A stretch of DNA of 64,000 bases, taken from Thalassospira sp. MCCC 1A03138. GTDB lineage: Bacteria > Pseudomonadota > Alphaproteobacteria > Rhodospirillales > Thalassospiraceae. Positions 17,952 to 26,764 of the stretch are shown here, piece by piece (within the stretch, counting starts at the first letter, position 1; each line of letters starts with the position of its first letter). The position numbers were made by a program, and so were the translations under genes. Location: NCBI RefSeq assembly GCF_002115785.1, contig NZ_JFJY01000007.1:186001-250000 (forward strand), given 5' to 3'. The notes under the pieces were generated by a model, which searched no databases, was not told where the DNA came from, and worked only from the letters and a program-made list of their open reading frames with translations.

Positions 17952-18093
17952 TTTCTCCTGTTGCTAGGGACATTCGTCCCGGCCAAACGTATGCGTCTTA
18001 CGTTTGTTCATAATCCCTAAGCTGCAAAACAGGTAATTTGATGGCGCAATTCCGCGCCAAAAACGGCGATCAAACAATCGTGACTGGGGAATA

Positions 18094-18182
18094 TGGTGCG
18101 GGCGGCCGGACTTGAACCGGCAAGGTCTTTAAGGACCGGCGGATTTTAAGTCCGCTGCGTATACCAATTTCGCCACGCCCGC
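18094..18182 (-). tRNA. tRNA-Leu (anticodon UAA)
   Basis: Read on the minus strand, the gene starts with GCGGGCG at 18182 and ends with CGCCCGC followed by an encoded CCA (18096-18094). The anticodon loop CTTAAAA gives anticodon TAA, which reads UUA and UUG. The long variable arm and the T loop GGTTCAAGTCC are typical of leucine tRNA. The length with CCA is 89 bases. Confidence 0.97.
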
Positions 18183-18419
18183 AAAGCGCTTACAAGGTTG
18201 GTGTCCAACCGGCAGAACAGGGTTCTAGCGCGGCTTTAAAAACGGCGCAATACCGGAATGCCCGATTTTATCAATCCGCAAAAGCCGAAATCCGATGCCA
18301 TCGCACAAAAGCGAATACGGCATTGCGACATAATTGCCTGTCTTTCACCACATTACCCCCATTTTTCCGCGGCACGGTTGCAACGATCCCTTAGGAATCA
18401 ACAGGCGACCCGGTTGAAC

Positions 18420-19817
18420 GTGAAGAGGCACAGCGACATTTCACTGGCTATCTCAGCATGTCTGGCACTTGCCATGCTTGGCCTTTTGCTGCGTCACGAA
18501 ATCGTCCCGAATGCCAATGCCGAAGATGACGGCTCCGGTCGCCCCGATGCCCCGATTTTGCGCAGCGAAACACTGAACCGCGCCGCCAACCAGCAACGCC
18601 ATATCGACCGCCTGTATGACAAGATGGAAAATGACCTGCTGGGCAGCACGATCGGCCCCCTGTTTCTTGACGATTCTGTCCCCGCGCCTGAACAGCCACC
18701 CAATGCCCTTGCGCTTGGCACCGGGAATGCGACCACGATTGAAACCTTTGGCGGGCGCTCGGCACTGGCATCCATCGCCAAGAAACTGGATTTCGATACC
18801 GCAAATGGCACCTTTCCCAACCAGACCCGCAGCGGTGCAACCCCGATCAGCCTGTGGGTCCATGGCAGCCAGACCGACATCGAAAACCGGGTTACCGATA
18901 CCGGCTATAACCCGAACCTCAGCGGCGACGTCATTTCAATTGATACCGGGGTCGATTATCTGGTGGATGACAGCCTGATCATCGGGCTTGGCGTTGGCTG
19001 GGGCAGCACACTGAGCGAGGCCGCCGCCCGTCAGGTACTCTACCGGGAAAATAACGTCACCTTTTCCCCGTATTTCGTATCGCGCATGACCGAATGGCTT
19101 AACATTCGCGGCAGTTTGGGGGTGGGCAGCAGTACCATCACCCAGTCTGCGATTGATGGCGGCCCGGATAATCTCAGTTACGCCGAAAATCTTGAAAGTT
19201 CGACACTATCAAGCTCGATCGGTTTTGGTGCCGAATACGATCTCGGCTTCGTGCCAGTCACAGTAAGCCTCGATGGCGACATCATCACCGCCCGCGAGGA
19301 ATTTGAAAGTGCGCGCGGTGCCGACGGGTCACTGATCCCTGCCCGAACCGCCCTGACCCAGCTTTTCGATAGCACCGCAGAAGCACGCTATAACCTTGTC
19401 CTTGGCGACCATAGCCTTGTGCCATTTGCCGGGCAGGATCAGACCGTCACCCTGATGAATCAGGGCTATGGCCGATCCACCAATCGCCGTTATTTTGTCG
19501 GCACCGAATATGTCTATGACCCCTGGCATATCGGCGCATCCGTCGAAGGATTCCGCGAATTTTCCCCCAATACCGATCCTCTCGAAGGGGTGCGTTCCGA
19601 AATCAGCCTCAGTTCCGAACTTCCCTATGGTTACGGGGTTCTAAGCCCCTATGTGACAAGTGAAAATACCAGTACCTATTCACAGGTAGGCGGCGGCATC
19701 ACCCATAATTGGGGCGGCATCCCCGGCCAGATGAGTCTCGAAGTGCAGCGCAAACTGACCTTCGCAACCGAACACAACAACATGTCTGGCCTGATGACCG
19801 TCCGGTTCAATTTCTGA
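18420..19817 (+). CDS. Outer-membrane beta-barrel protein (autotransporter-barrel-like)
   Basis: About 465 residues if started at GTG 18420; TTG 18414 or an upstream start at 18258 are also in frame and no ribosome binding site decides. A hydrophobic segment (SLAISACLALAMLGLLL) near the start is a signal peptide or anchor. A linker of about 130 residues follows. The rest (about residues 150-465) shows alternating beta strands with GLGVGWGS, RGSLGVGSSTI and VSLDGDIITA patterns and ends in VRFNF with a terminal Phe, as outer-membrane barrels do. This resembles the autotransporter barrel domain but without a large passenger, so it may be a stand-alone porin-like or adhesion barrel. It lies 101 bases before bluB. 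Confidence 0.7.
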   Translation: MKRHSDISLAISACLALAMLGLLLRHEIVPNANAEDDGSGRPDAPILRSETLNRAANQQRHIDRLYDKMENDLLGSTIGPLFLDDSVPAPEQPPNALALGTGNATTIETFGGRSALASIAKKLDFDTANGTFPNQTRSGATPISLWVHGSQTDIENRVTDTGYNPNLSGDVISIDTGVDYLVDDSLIIGLGVGWGSTLSEAAARQVLYRENNVTFSPYFVSRMTEWLNIRGSLGVGSSTITQSAIDGGPDNLSYAENLESSTLSSSIGFGAEYDLGFVPVTVSLDGDIITAREEFESARGADGSLIPARTALTQLFDSTAEARYNLVLGDHSLVPFAGQDQTVTLMNQGYGRSTNRRYFVGTEYVYDPWHIGASVEGFREFSPNTDPLEGVRSEISLSSELPYGYGVLSPYVTSENTSTYSQVGGGITHNWGGIPGQMSLEVQRKLTFATEHNNMSGLMTVRFNF

Positions 19818-19918
19818 TGCTTTCCTTACGGCTTTGCTATGTTGTGGCTTGGCGTTACCGAGCTGTCCGGTTAGGGTGCACAAAGAATTAAAACCGCCCA
19901 GCCCAGCAGGTCCGCGCC

Positions 19919-20608
19919 ATGACACAATCCGATCGCGATGCGCCCGACGCGCCCAGCGCGACAGATACACTCACCCCGCCGGTGTTTGATCGCACCTTTC
20001 AAAAACAGTTCATCGATCTGTTATTGTGGCGTCGTGATGTGCGGCGTTTTCGCACCGACCCGATCCCCAAGGAAGACATCGACGGCCTGATCAAGGAAGC
20101 CTGCCTTGCCCCGTCTGTTGGCAATTGTCAGCCATGGCGCTTTGTAAAGGTCAACGATCCCGACCGTCGCAAAGCCATCCGCGACAGTTTCGAACGCGCC
20201 AATCAGCAAGCGCTTAACGACTATCACGGCGAACGTGCCAGACTTTATGCGTCCCTGAAATTGCAGGGCATGGATCAGGCCCCCATACAGCTCGCCGTTT
20301 TCGCCGACGAGGAAACCGAGGCCGGCATGGGACTGGGCCGCAAAACCATGCCCGAAATGCTCGATTATTCCGCCGTCGCCGCCGTACAGCTTTTGTGGCT
20401 GGCCGCGCGCGTCAAGGGCATCGGGGTCGGCTGGGTCTCGATCCTTGAACCCGAAACCGTTCTTAAAACGCTTGAAGTCCCGTCACATTGGCGCCTGATC
20501 GCCTATCTGTGCATCGGCTACCCCGAAGAGGACCACGTCGTTCCCGAACTCGTCCGCGAAGGCTGGCAGGATCGCATCGATCCGGCTGCCCTGACGCTTG
20601 AACGCTAA
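19919..20608 (+). CDS. bluB: 5,6-dimethylbenzimidazole synthase
   Basis: A 229-residue flavin enzyme that cuts reduced FMN to make 5,6-dimethylbenzimidazole, the lower ligand of vitamin B12. Family marks: WRRDVRRFRTDPIP near residue 38, LAPSVGNCQPWRFV near residue 65, GRKTMPEMLDYSAVAAVQ near residue 140, and GIGVGWVSILEPE near residue 170. These separate BluB from general nitroreductases. The N-terminal 20 residues are an extra polar stretch. Its presence means the host probably makes true B12, in line with the adenosylcobalamin-dependent methylmalonyl-CoA mutase encoded at 51.9-56.1 kb. I see no cobalamin riboswitch directly in front of bluB. Confidence 0.93.
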   Translation: MTQSDRDAPDAPSATDTLTPPVFDRTFQKQFIDLLLWRRDVRRFRTDPIPKEDIDGLIKEACLAPSVGNCQPWRFVKVNDPDRRKAIRDSFERANQQALNDYHGERARLYASLKLQGMDQAPIQLAVFADEETEAGMGLGRKTMPEMLDYSAVAAVQLLWLAARVKGIGVGWVSILEPETVLKTLEVPSHWRLIAYLCIGYPEEDHVVPELVREGWQDRIDPAALTLER

Positions 20609-20636
20609 CCAAATTCGATCATCAAAGGAAACCCCG

Positions 20637-20888
20637 ATGTCCGCCGACAAAGGCCAACCGACCAATCCCGAACACCCCGCGAAGAAAAGCCTGCCGAACG
20701 GTCACTATTTCAAGATCATGGGCTATCTGCTGACTGCGGCGTGGGTCGGCTACATTCTGGCGATTTCCGGGGGCGATACCACGCACCCGATGTTTGATTA
20801 TATCTTTGTCGTTCCGCTGGCATTCTGGATTGGCGGCATGATCATCGGCAAAATCGTGCGCGCGCGCAGTGGTGCAGATCGGCCCTAG
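20637..20888 (+). CDS. Small two-span membrane protein, unknown function
   Basis: An 83-residue protein; ATG 20637 follows AAAGGAAACCCC. It has a charged N-terminus (about 25 residues) and two hydrophobic segments (about residues 30-45 and 54-72) joined by a short loop, with a basic C-terminus (KIVRARSG). It starts 28 bases after bluB on the same strand and may be cotranscribed. I do not recognise the family. It converges with the next minus-strand gene, with 7 bases between their ends. Confidence 0.65.
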   Translation: MSADKGQPTNPEHPAKKSLPNGHYFKIMGYLLTAAWVGYILAISGGDTTHPMFDYIFVVPLAFWIGGMIIGKIVRARSGADRP

Positions 20889-20895
20889 AGCCTTT

Positions 20896-21246
20896 TTATT
20901 CGCCCCTGCCGTCATTGCGGTCATTCCGGTGGCTTTTGCGTTCGTCCTCATAACGGTCGTTATCGGAAAAACCGCCCAGATTCATGATCCCGATGCCAAG
21001 GCTGATGCCGCCAAACGTGATGAACAACCCGAAAAACAGCAACATGATAAAGATCGGCGCATCGCGCGATGCCATGGCAAGGCTGTAAATCCCGCCAATA
21101 TCAAAAAACAGCACCAAAGCACCAAAAACCAGCGCCCCGAACCCGCCATAGGCGGTATGTTCAATCATGAATCTGACAATCGACCGGGCTTCGCGCGCAG
21201 CACGGCTGTTGCGAATTTCATCCGTTTCCTTCGGGTCACCTGACAT
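20896..21246 (-). CDS. Small membrane protein, unknown function
   Basis: A 116-residue protein with a strong ribosome binding site (GGAGGGA) before ATG 21246. A basic N-terminal stretch leads to two hydrophobic segments (about residues 34-56 and 66-90), and the C-terminus is polar and strongly charged (DNDRYEDERKSHRNDRNDG). I recognise no domain. It is read alone on the minus strand, upstream of the convergent membrane protein gene and downstream of the CinA-type gene. The charged tail suggests a cytoplasmic or RNA-binding contact, which is speculation. Confidence 0.6.
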   Translation of the reverse strand: MSGDPKETDEIRNSRAAREARSIVRFMIEHTAYGGFGALVFGALVLFFDIGGIYSLAMASRDAPIFIMLLFFGLFITFGGISLGIGIMNLGGFSDNDRYEDERKSHRNDRNDGRGE

Positions 21247-21328
21247 GCCGGTCCCTCCAACGCATCCTCAAACGATTGTCATAGCCGCAATGATAGCGCC
21301 ACCAAAATGATCAATCGCAATCCGCACG

Positions 21329-22090
21329 TTACGAAACGGCACCACTATCCTCGATAATCTCGCGGCCGAGTTCAATGATCACCGCGCGAATGCGCTCTGA
21401 TGCAAGGTCAACATCCTTGGCCTCTTCGCCCCGCACCACAAGCGTCGTGCCCAGCTTCCCCTCGCGCAGGAACGGATAGGACCCGATATCAGTATCGGGG
21501 AAATCATGCTGGATCTCGCCCAGCACCTTGGCAATCGTGCCTTCCGGGATATAACCGCCAACCGATCGCGATACCATCGGTCGCCCGCCGGTCAGCTGAT
21601 GTTTGATCCCCTGGAACATCGCCTGCATGATCATCGGCACACCGGCCATGACATAGACATTTTCCATCCGGAACCCCGGTGCCTTGGAAACCGGGTTATC
21701 AATCAGCTCCGCCCCCACCGGAATATGCGCCATGCGCAGCCGCGCCTCGTTCAGATCGGCAGGGTTCTCATAATGGCTTTTCAGCAATTCATGCGCTTGC
21801 GGGTTCAGTTCGATCTCGACCCCGAACGCACGCGCCACACAGGGCGATGTAATATCATCATGGGTCGGACCTATGCCGCCCGTGGTAAAGACATAGTCGA
21901 ACTTTGCCCGGCATTCATTGACTGTCTCGATGATCGTGGTTTCGATATCGGGAATCACCCGCGTTTCTGCCAGGCGAATGCCAAGCTTGTTCAGCTCCTC
22001 CGCCAGATAAGGCAGATTCTTGTCATGGGTTCGTCCCGACAGGATTTCATTGCCGATAATGATCAGACAGGCCCGAACCGCTTCAGACAT
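21329..22090 (-). CDS. CinA N-terminal-domain (MoaB/MogA-like) protein
   Basis: A 253-residue protein. The molybdopterin-binding-like domain shows IIIGNEILSGRTHDKN at the N-terminus and TTGGIGPTHDDIT near residue 70, both hallmarks of the CinA/COG1058 family. The C-terminal CinA amidohydrolase domain (NMN deamidase) is absent, so it is the short form, like YfaY-type proteins, some of which act as pyrophosphatases on nucleotide sugars or ADP-ribose; its exact reaction is not known. I start at ATG 22090, behind GAGG; the preceding GTG at 22093 is also possible. It lies 59 bases downstream of mutT on the same strand and probably shares its operon. Confidence 0.88.
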   Translation of the reverse strand: MSEAVRACLIIIGNEILSGRTHDKNLPYLAEELNKLGIRLAETRVIPDIETTIIETVNECRAKFDYVFTTGGIGPTHDDITSPCVARAFGVEIELNPQAHELLKSHYENPADLNEARLRMAHIPVGAELIDNPVSKAPGFRMENVYVMAGVPMIMQAMFQGIKHQLTGGRPMVSRSVGGYIPEGTIAKVLGEIQHDFPDTDIGSYPFLREGKLGTTLVVRGEEAKDVDLASERIRAVIIELGREIIEDSGAVS

Positions 22091-22149
22091 CACAACCTCG
22101 CAAACTTGAACTCAGTATTAAAATACGACCGCCAAGAGGGGGCGGATCG

Positions 22150-22611
22150 TCACAGAAAATCGCGCAACATCGCCACCAGTGGCACATCGGCCGGCGGCAT
22201 CGGATAATCACCCAATCGGATCGGGCGCACCCATTTGACCTGCTGGCCTTCCATCGGGGTAATCTCCCCCCTCCAGACCCGGCACAGATAAAGCGGCATC
22301 ATCAGATGGAAATCGTCATAGGTAAATGACGCAAAGGTAAAAGGTGCCAGACAGCTTTCGGTGATATCAATGCCAAGCTCTTCCTTAAGCTCGCGCACCA
22401 ATGCCATCTCCGGTGTCTCGCCGGCCTCGACCTTGCCGCCCGGAAACTCCCAGAGCCCCGCCATGGATTTGCCTTCGGGGCGTTGTGCGATCAAGACACG
22501 ATGATCGGCATCCACCAGCGCCACCGCACTGACAAACACCGTTTTTTCGGGGATTTTTCCCTGCCGCAAGTCCACCGACATGCAGCCTCTTTCTGGATTT
22601 TGAATGGTCAT
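22150..22611 (-). CDS. mutT: 8-oxo-dGTP diphosphatase (MutT-like Nudix hydrolase)
   Basis: A 153-residue Nudix protein that probably clears oxidised dGTP from the nucleotide pool. The Nudix box is complete (GGKVEAGETPEMALVRELKE followed by ELG), preceded by GLWEFPGG as in true MutT proteins. The start could be ATG 22611 (AGGA about 13 bases upstream) or ATG 22581, ten codons later, which has GAGG at good spacing; the shorter form is 143 residues. The family often lies close to argJ and secA in alphaproteobacteria, which agrees with this region. Confidence 0.9.
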   Translation of the reverse strand: MTIQNPERGCMSVDLRQGKIPEKTVFVSAVALVDADHRVLIAQRPEGKSMAGLWEFPGGKVEAGETPEMALVRELKEELGIDITESCLAPFTFASFTYDDFHLMMPLYLCRVWRGEITPMEGQQVKWVRPIRLGDYPMPPADVPLVAMLRDFL

Positions 22612-22737
22612 GCGATTGTTTTATCCTGCATGGCGGTTTTCGCCAAGAGATGCATTTGACGGATACCCGCCCCTTCCCGATCCGGGCTAAAACGGCAATA
22701 TCCTTTGCGTCATATTTCCCTGAAATAAAAAAGAACC

Positions 22738-22753
22738 CGATAGCGGGCTATCG
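22738..22753. promoter_or_regulatory. 16-base palindrome between mutT and the hydrolase gene
   Basis: CGATAGC-GG-GCTATCG has 7-base arms, lies 47 bases before the hydrolase start and sits in a divergent promoter region. It could be an operator for either gene. Confidence 0.35.
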
Positions 22754-22800
22754 CGTACAACAGTCAAAATCAAATCAATAATATCTGTTTTACGGTGACT

Positions 22801-23676
22801 ATGCGCGTATTCAAACTGACGGCAAATGCCCTGATCGCGGCCCTGTTTCTCGCCGGTTGCGATAAGCTCGCCGCATTCAATCACCTTCAGGCTGGCGACT
22901 ATCAGCCGACCGTTGCCGATCTGAGATATGGCGATGCGGATCGCCAAAAACTTGATCTTTATCTGCCTGCTGATCGCACAAAACCGGCCCCGTTGATCGT
23001 CTGGTTTTATGGCGGATCATGGGATTCGGGCGATAAGGCAAAATACGCTTTCGTCGCCAAACGCTTTACCGAAATGGGCTATGCCGTCGCCATCCCCGAT
23101 TATCGTCTGGTGCCTGAAATCCGTTTCCCGGAATTCATCAAGGACGGCGCAAAGTCCCTCGCCTTTCTGAAACAGTACGGCCAGGAACATCCAAACCGCA
23201 TCACCGCAACCCCGATGATATTGGCCGGTCATTCCGCTGGCGCCTATAACGCGGTTCAACTGGTGGCCGATCAATCCTATCTGGCATCCGTGGGGATGAC
23301 GGCCAACGACATTGCCGGGATCATCGGGCTTTCCGGCCCCTATGATTTCTATCCCTACGACGTCAAGGCAACCCAAATCGCCTTTGGCGATACCCCCGCC
23401 GCCCAAAGCCAGCCGGTCGAGCAGGATTTATCCCACATGCCGCCGATGCTTCTGATCACCGGCAACCGCGATCACACGGTTTATCCCCGCAATTCACGCC
23501 GATTGGCCGAACTCGCCCCGGATGCAAGACTCGTGATCATCAAGGATACCGGCCATGCCGGAACTCTGATTGCTCTGGGCAGTATCCTGACAGAAAACCG
23601 GGCAGTACTGAACCCTGTTGGGGAATTTCTCGACACACGGATCGTAAAACCAGCGCCTTCGAAATCGGAACCGTAA
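22801..23676 (+). CDS. Lipoprotein alpha/beta hydrolase (esterase, BD-FAE/carboxylesterase type)
   Basis: A 291-residue protein. Residues 1-19 are a lipoprotein signal; the lipobox LAGC places lipidation on Cys20, so it is anchored to a membrane on the periplasmic side. The fold is the alpha/beta hydrolase: oxyanion strand WFYGGSW near residue 66, nucleophile elbow GHSAGA near residue 140, acid in GNRDHTVYP near residue 222 and catalytic His in DTGHAG near residue 255. Substrate unknown; similar proteins cleave ester bonds of small or acylated compounds. ATG 22801 and GTG 22795 are both possible starts and the ribosome binding site is weak. It converges with secA and shares its terminator. 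Confidence 0.8.
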   Translation: MRVFKLTANALIAALFLAGCDKLAAFNHLQAGDYQPTVADLRYGDADRQKLDLYLPADRTKPAPLIVWFYGGSWDSGDKAKYAFVAKRFTEMGYAVAIPDYRLVPEIRFPEFIKDGAKSLAFLKQYGQEHPNRITATPMILAGHSAGAYNAVQLVADQSYLASVGMTANDIAGIIGLSGPYDFYPYDVKATQIAFGDTPAAQSQPVEQDLSHMPPMLLITGNRDHTVYPRNSRRLAELAPDARLVIIKDTGHAGTLIALGSILTENRAVLNPVGEFLDTRIVKPAPSKSEP

Positions 23677-23687
23677 TCTGCCCCCCC

Positions 23688-23726
23688 AAAAAAACAAAAC
23701 GCGCCGTTGGTAAACAGCGCGTTTTG
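23688..23726. terminator. Bidirectional terminator between the hydrolase gene and secA
   Basis: CAAAACGCGC and GCGCGTTTTG form a 10-base stem with a 12-base loop. On the minus strand a T-rich run (TTTTGTTTTTTTT) follows, ending secA. On the plus strand the stem itself ends in TTTTG. Confidence 0.75.
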
Positions 23727-23752
23727 TCTATCAAGTTCCGTTTAAGGCAGCC

Positions 23753-26464
23753 TTACGCCAGCTGACCGTGGCAATGCTTGTACTTTTTGCCTGATCCACA
23801 CGGGCAGGCGGCATTGCGTGCAACACGGCCCCAGGTCGATGGATCGTTCGGATCAACATTACCCGATGCAGCACGCGAATGGACGGTTGCGCTGTCACCA
23901 CCCTCACCTGCCATGGCTTCGGGTTCCGGGTGATTTTCGTGCATTTCCTGCGGCGCACGGCGCGGCTCAAGGTCTTCGGGGCGGGGTGTCGATTGCAATT
24001 CAACATGCGACAGCATCTGGGTCACGCGTTCACGCAATGTCACCAGCATGCCTTCAAACAGGTTGAACGCCTCGCGCTTGAACTCGTTCAACGGATCACG
24101 CTGACCATAGGCGCGAAGACCAATGCCCTGACGCAGATGATCAAGGGCGAGAAGATGCTCTTTCCAGGTCTGATCCAGCAACTGAAGAACAAGGCTCTTT
24201 TCGACCTGGCGCATGATATCCGCGCCATAATTGGCAACCTTGGCTGCCATCTTGCTTTCAACCGCCTGTTCGATCCGCTCGCGCATGACTTCGACATCTA
24301 TGCCTTCTTCCTTGACCCACTCGGCCACCGGAAGATCAAGACCGAACAGACGTGTGCATTCTTCATGCAGGCTGGCGGCTTCCCACTGTTCCGGATAAAC
24401 CTTTTCCGGGCAGTATTTGGTCACAAGGTCTTCGACGACTTCGCTGCGCATGTCGGCCACATCTTCGGCAACATTCTTGGCCTGCATCAGATCGCGGCGC
24501 TGTTCATAAATGACTTTGCGCTGGTCATTCATGACATCATCAAATTTCAGTACGTTCTTACGAATGTCGAAGTTACGCGCCTCGACCTTCTGCTGTGCCT
24601 TTTCAAGCGCCTTGTTGATCCACGGGTGATAGATCGCCTCGCCTTCCTGAAGGCCAAGCTTCTGAAGCATCCCGTCCATGCGCTCGGACCCGAAAATACG
24701 CATCAGGTCATCTTCAAGCGACAGGAAGAATTTCGAACCACCCGGGTCACCCTGACGACCGGAACGACCGCGAAGCTGGTTATCGACACGACGCGATTCA
24801 TGGCGTTCGGTACCGATCACGAACAGACCACCGGCATCCAGAACCTTCTGCTGGTCGACTTTGACTTCGGCCTTGATCCGCTCGATCCCCTCGGCACGCT
24901 TTGCATCGTCATCAACATTGGCAAGCTCAATCTCGGCACGCATTTCAACGTTGCCACCAAGCTTGATGTCAGTACCGCGACCGGCCATGTTGGTTGCAAT
25001 CGTGATCGCGCCCGGCGCACCGGCCTGTGCCACGATGAACGCTTCGCGTTCATGCTGCTTGGCGTTCAGAACCTCGTGCGGGACTTTCCGTTCTTTCAGC
25101 AACGCGCCAAGAATTTCCGACTTTTCAATCGACACCGTGCCGACAAGGGCCGGTTGGCCGCGTTTGTGGCAATCTTCCAGAAGATCGGCAATCGCGTTCC
25201 ATTTTTCCTTGGCCGTCCGATAAATTTCATCATCGGCGTCTTTACGGGCAATCGGACGATGGGTCGGGATTTCAACAACCTGAAGGTTGTAGATTTCCTC
25301 GAATTCCTCGGCCTCGGTCATTGCCGTGCCGGTCATGCCCGCAAGGGTCGGATAAAGACGAAAATAGTTCTGGAAGGTGATCGATGCCAGGGTCTGGTTT
25401 TCGTTCTGGATCTTGACCTTTTCCTTGGCTTCCAGCGCCTGATGCAAACCGTCCGAATAACGGCGGCCTTCCATCATGCGCCCCGTGAACTCGTCAATGA
25501 TCACGACCTTGTCGTCCTTGACGATGTAATCGGTATCCTTCTGGAACAGCTTGTGCGCCTTAAGCGCCTGATTGACGTGATGCACCAGATGCACGTTGGC
25601 AACGTCATAAAGCGTGCCTTCGGTCAGGATGCCCATCTGCTGCAAAAGCTGCTCGGCATTCTCGGTGCCATCTTCGGTCAGGGTGACGGCACGTGCCTTT
25701 TCATCCTTCTCGTAATCATCCTCGGTCAGTTTCGGGATCAGCGCATCAATCGCGCGATACAACTCCGAACTGTCTTCGGCCGGGCCGGAAATGATCAGCG
25801 GCGTCCGTGCTTCGTCAATCAGGATGCTGTCAACCTCATCGACGATGGCAAAGTTGAACGGGCGCTGCACCATGTCTTCAAGGCGGAACTTCATGTTATC
25901 GCGTAGATAATCAAAGCCCAGCTCGTTGTTGGTCGCATAGGTGATATCGCATGCATAGGCCGCACGACGCTGGTCATCGGTCATACCATGCATGATCACG
26001 CCAACAGAAAGCCCCAGGAAGCCGTAAACCTGCCCCATCCATTCCGCGTCACGACGCGCAAGGTAATCGTTGACCGTAACAACGTGAACACCCTTGCCCT
26101 CGATCGCGTTCAGATAAACCGGAAGCGTCGAAACCAGCGTTTTACCTTCACCGGTTTTCATCTCGGCGATCTTGCCAAGTGTCAGAACCATGCCGCCCAT
26201 CAGCTGCACATCGTAATGACGTTCGCCGCGGACACGCTTGGCAGCCTCGCGAACGGTGGCAAATGCGTCAGGAAGAATATCCTTCAGAGTCTCGCCCTTG
26301 GACAGACGTTCGCGCAGCCAATCGGTACGGGCGCGCAGTTCGTCGTCACTAAGCTTCTCGACTTCGGGTTCCAGGGCATTGACTTGCTCGACCGTGGCCC
26401 GCAGGGCTTTGACTTCACGATCGTTAGCTGAACCGAAAATTTTCCGGGCAATTACGCCGAGCAT
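23753..26464 (-). CDS. secA: Preprotein translocase ATPase SecA
   Basis: A 903-residue motor that pushes unfolded proteins through SecYEG. I start at ATG 26464, giving [19 protein letters not shown] like other SecA proteins, with CAGGA nine bases upstream; a TTG six codons earlier has no support. Visible parts: Walker A MKTGEGKT (about residue 100), [16 protein letters not shown] (about 205), the preprotein cross-linking and helical domains, motif [14 protein letters not shown] (about 495) and the SecB/zinc-binding tail [14 protein letters not shown] at the extreme C-terminus. The linker before the tail is Glu- and Pro-rich. In many alphaproteobacteria secA is next to ppiC and argJ; here two unknown genes lie between. 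Confidence 0.98.
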   Translation of the reverse strand: MLGVIARKIFGSANDREVKALRATVEQVNALEPEVEKLSDDELRARTDWLRERLSKGETLKDILPDAFATVREAAKRVRGERHYDVQLMGGMVLTLGKIAEMKTGEGKTLVSTLPVYLNAIEGKGVHVVTVNDYLARRDAEWMGQVYGFLGLSVGVIMHGMTDDQRRAAYACDITYATNNELGFDYLRDNMKFRLEDMVQRPFNFAIVDEVDSILIDEARTPLIISGPAEDSSELYRAIDALIPKLTEDDYEKDEKARAVTLTEDGTENAEQLLQQMGILTEGTLYDVANVHLVHHVNQALKAHKLFQKDTDYIVKDDKVVIIDEFTGRMMEGRRYSDGLHQALEAKEKVKIQNENQTLASITFQNYFRLYPTLAGMTGTAMTEAEEFEEIYNLQVVEIPTHRPIARKDADDEIYRTAKEKWNAIADLLEDCHKRGQPALVGTVSIEKSEILGALLKERKVPHEVLNAKQHEREAFIVAQAGAPGAITIATNMAGRGTDIKLGGNVEMRAEIELANVDDDAKRAEGIERIKAEVKVDQQKVLDAGGLFVIGTERHESRRVDNQLRGRSGRQGDPGGSKFFLSLEDDLMRIFGSERMDGMLQKLGLQEGEAIYHPWINKALEKAQQKVEARNFDIRKNVLKFDDVMNDQRKVIYEQRRDLMQAKNVAEDVADMRSEVVEDLVTKYCPEKVYPEQWEAASLHEECTRLFGLDLPVAEWVKEEGIDVEVMRERIEQAVESKMAAKVANYGADIMRQVEKSLVLQLLDQTWKEHLLALDHLRQGIGLRAYGQRDPLNEFKREAFNLFEGMLVTLRERVTQMLSHVELQSTPRPEDLEPRRAPQEMHENHPEPEAMAGEGGDSATVHSRAASGNVDPNDPSTWGRVARNAACPCGSGKKYKHCHGQLA

Positions 26465-26764
26465 TAAAACGTTCCTGAACAAATGAAAAAACAGCTATGG
26501 GGCAACGGCTATATACCGAGGCCCGATCACAGATAGAACCCTGTCTGCCATCTGTCAACGGAACGAACCATTATCACTAATATGTTCACGTCCAGCAGCG
26601 AAAACCATTGCCCTCAAAAATGGTACTCGCCCCCTGTCCTTCGCGCTTGAGCAAACCATAAAAAACACGTATATTCCATGTTCAACCGAGAATTTGAGAG
26701 CAAGTAGCTCACCTTTCGTAAAGAGACGACAGATTTCTTTGCGGAAAAACCTCAGGAGGAGGAA
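26465..26764. other. Intergenic region between secA and the unknown gene pair
   Basis: About 300 bases between divergent genes. It holds the secA ribosome binding site and upstream region, and a likely promoter for the plus-strand gene at 26765. I see no reading frame with a ribosome binding site and no RNA gene. Confidence 0.5.
26647..26675 (+). promoter_or_regulatory. Predicted sigma-70-type promoter
   Basis: TTGAGC and TATATT are separated by 17 bases, about 90 bases before ATG 26765. It would drive the unknown gene pair 26765-29070. Confidence 0.45.

Noticed and set aside
17761-17973. Minus-strand frame of 70 codons in the tRNA-Leu upstream gap
   Set aside because: It crosses the 14-base hairpin, has no ribosome binding site and unlikely composition; the 19-codon micro-ORF in another frame fits better.
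19818-19918. Possible cobalamin riboswitch before bluB
   Set aside because: The short leader lacks the core motifs that are plain upstream of mutA.
23879-25906. Plus-strand open frame of 675 codons antisense to secA
   Set aside because: secA is unmistakable on the other strand. The opposite frame is a codon-bias shadow.
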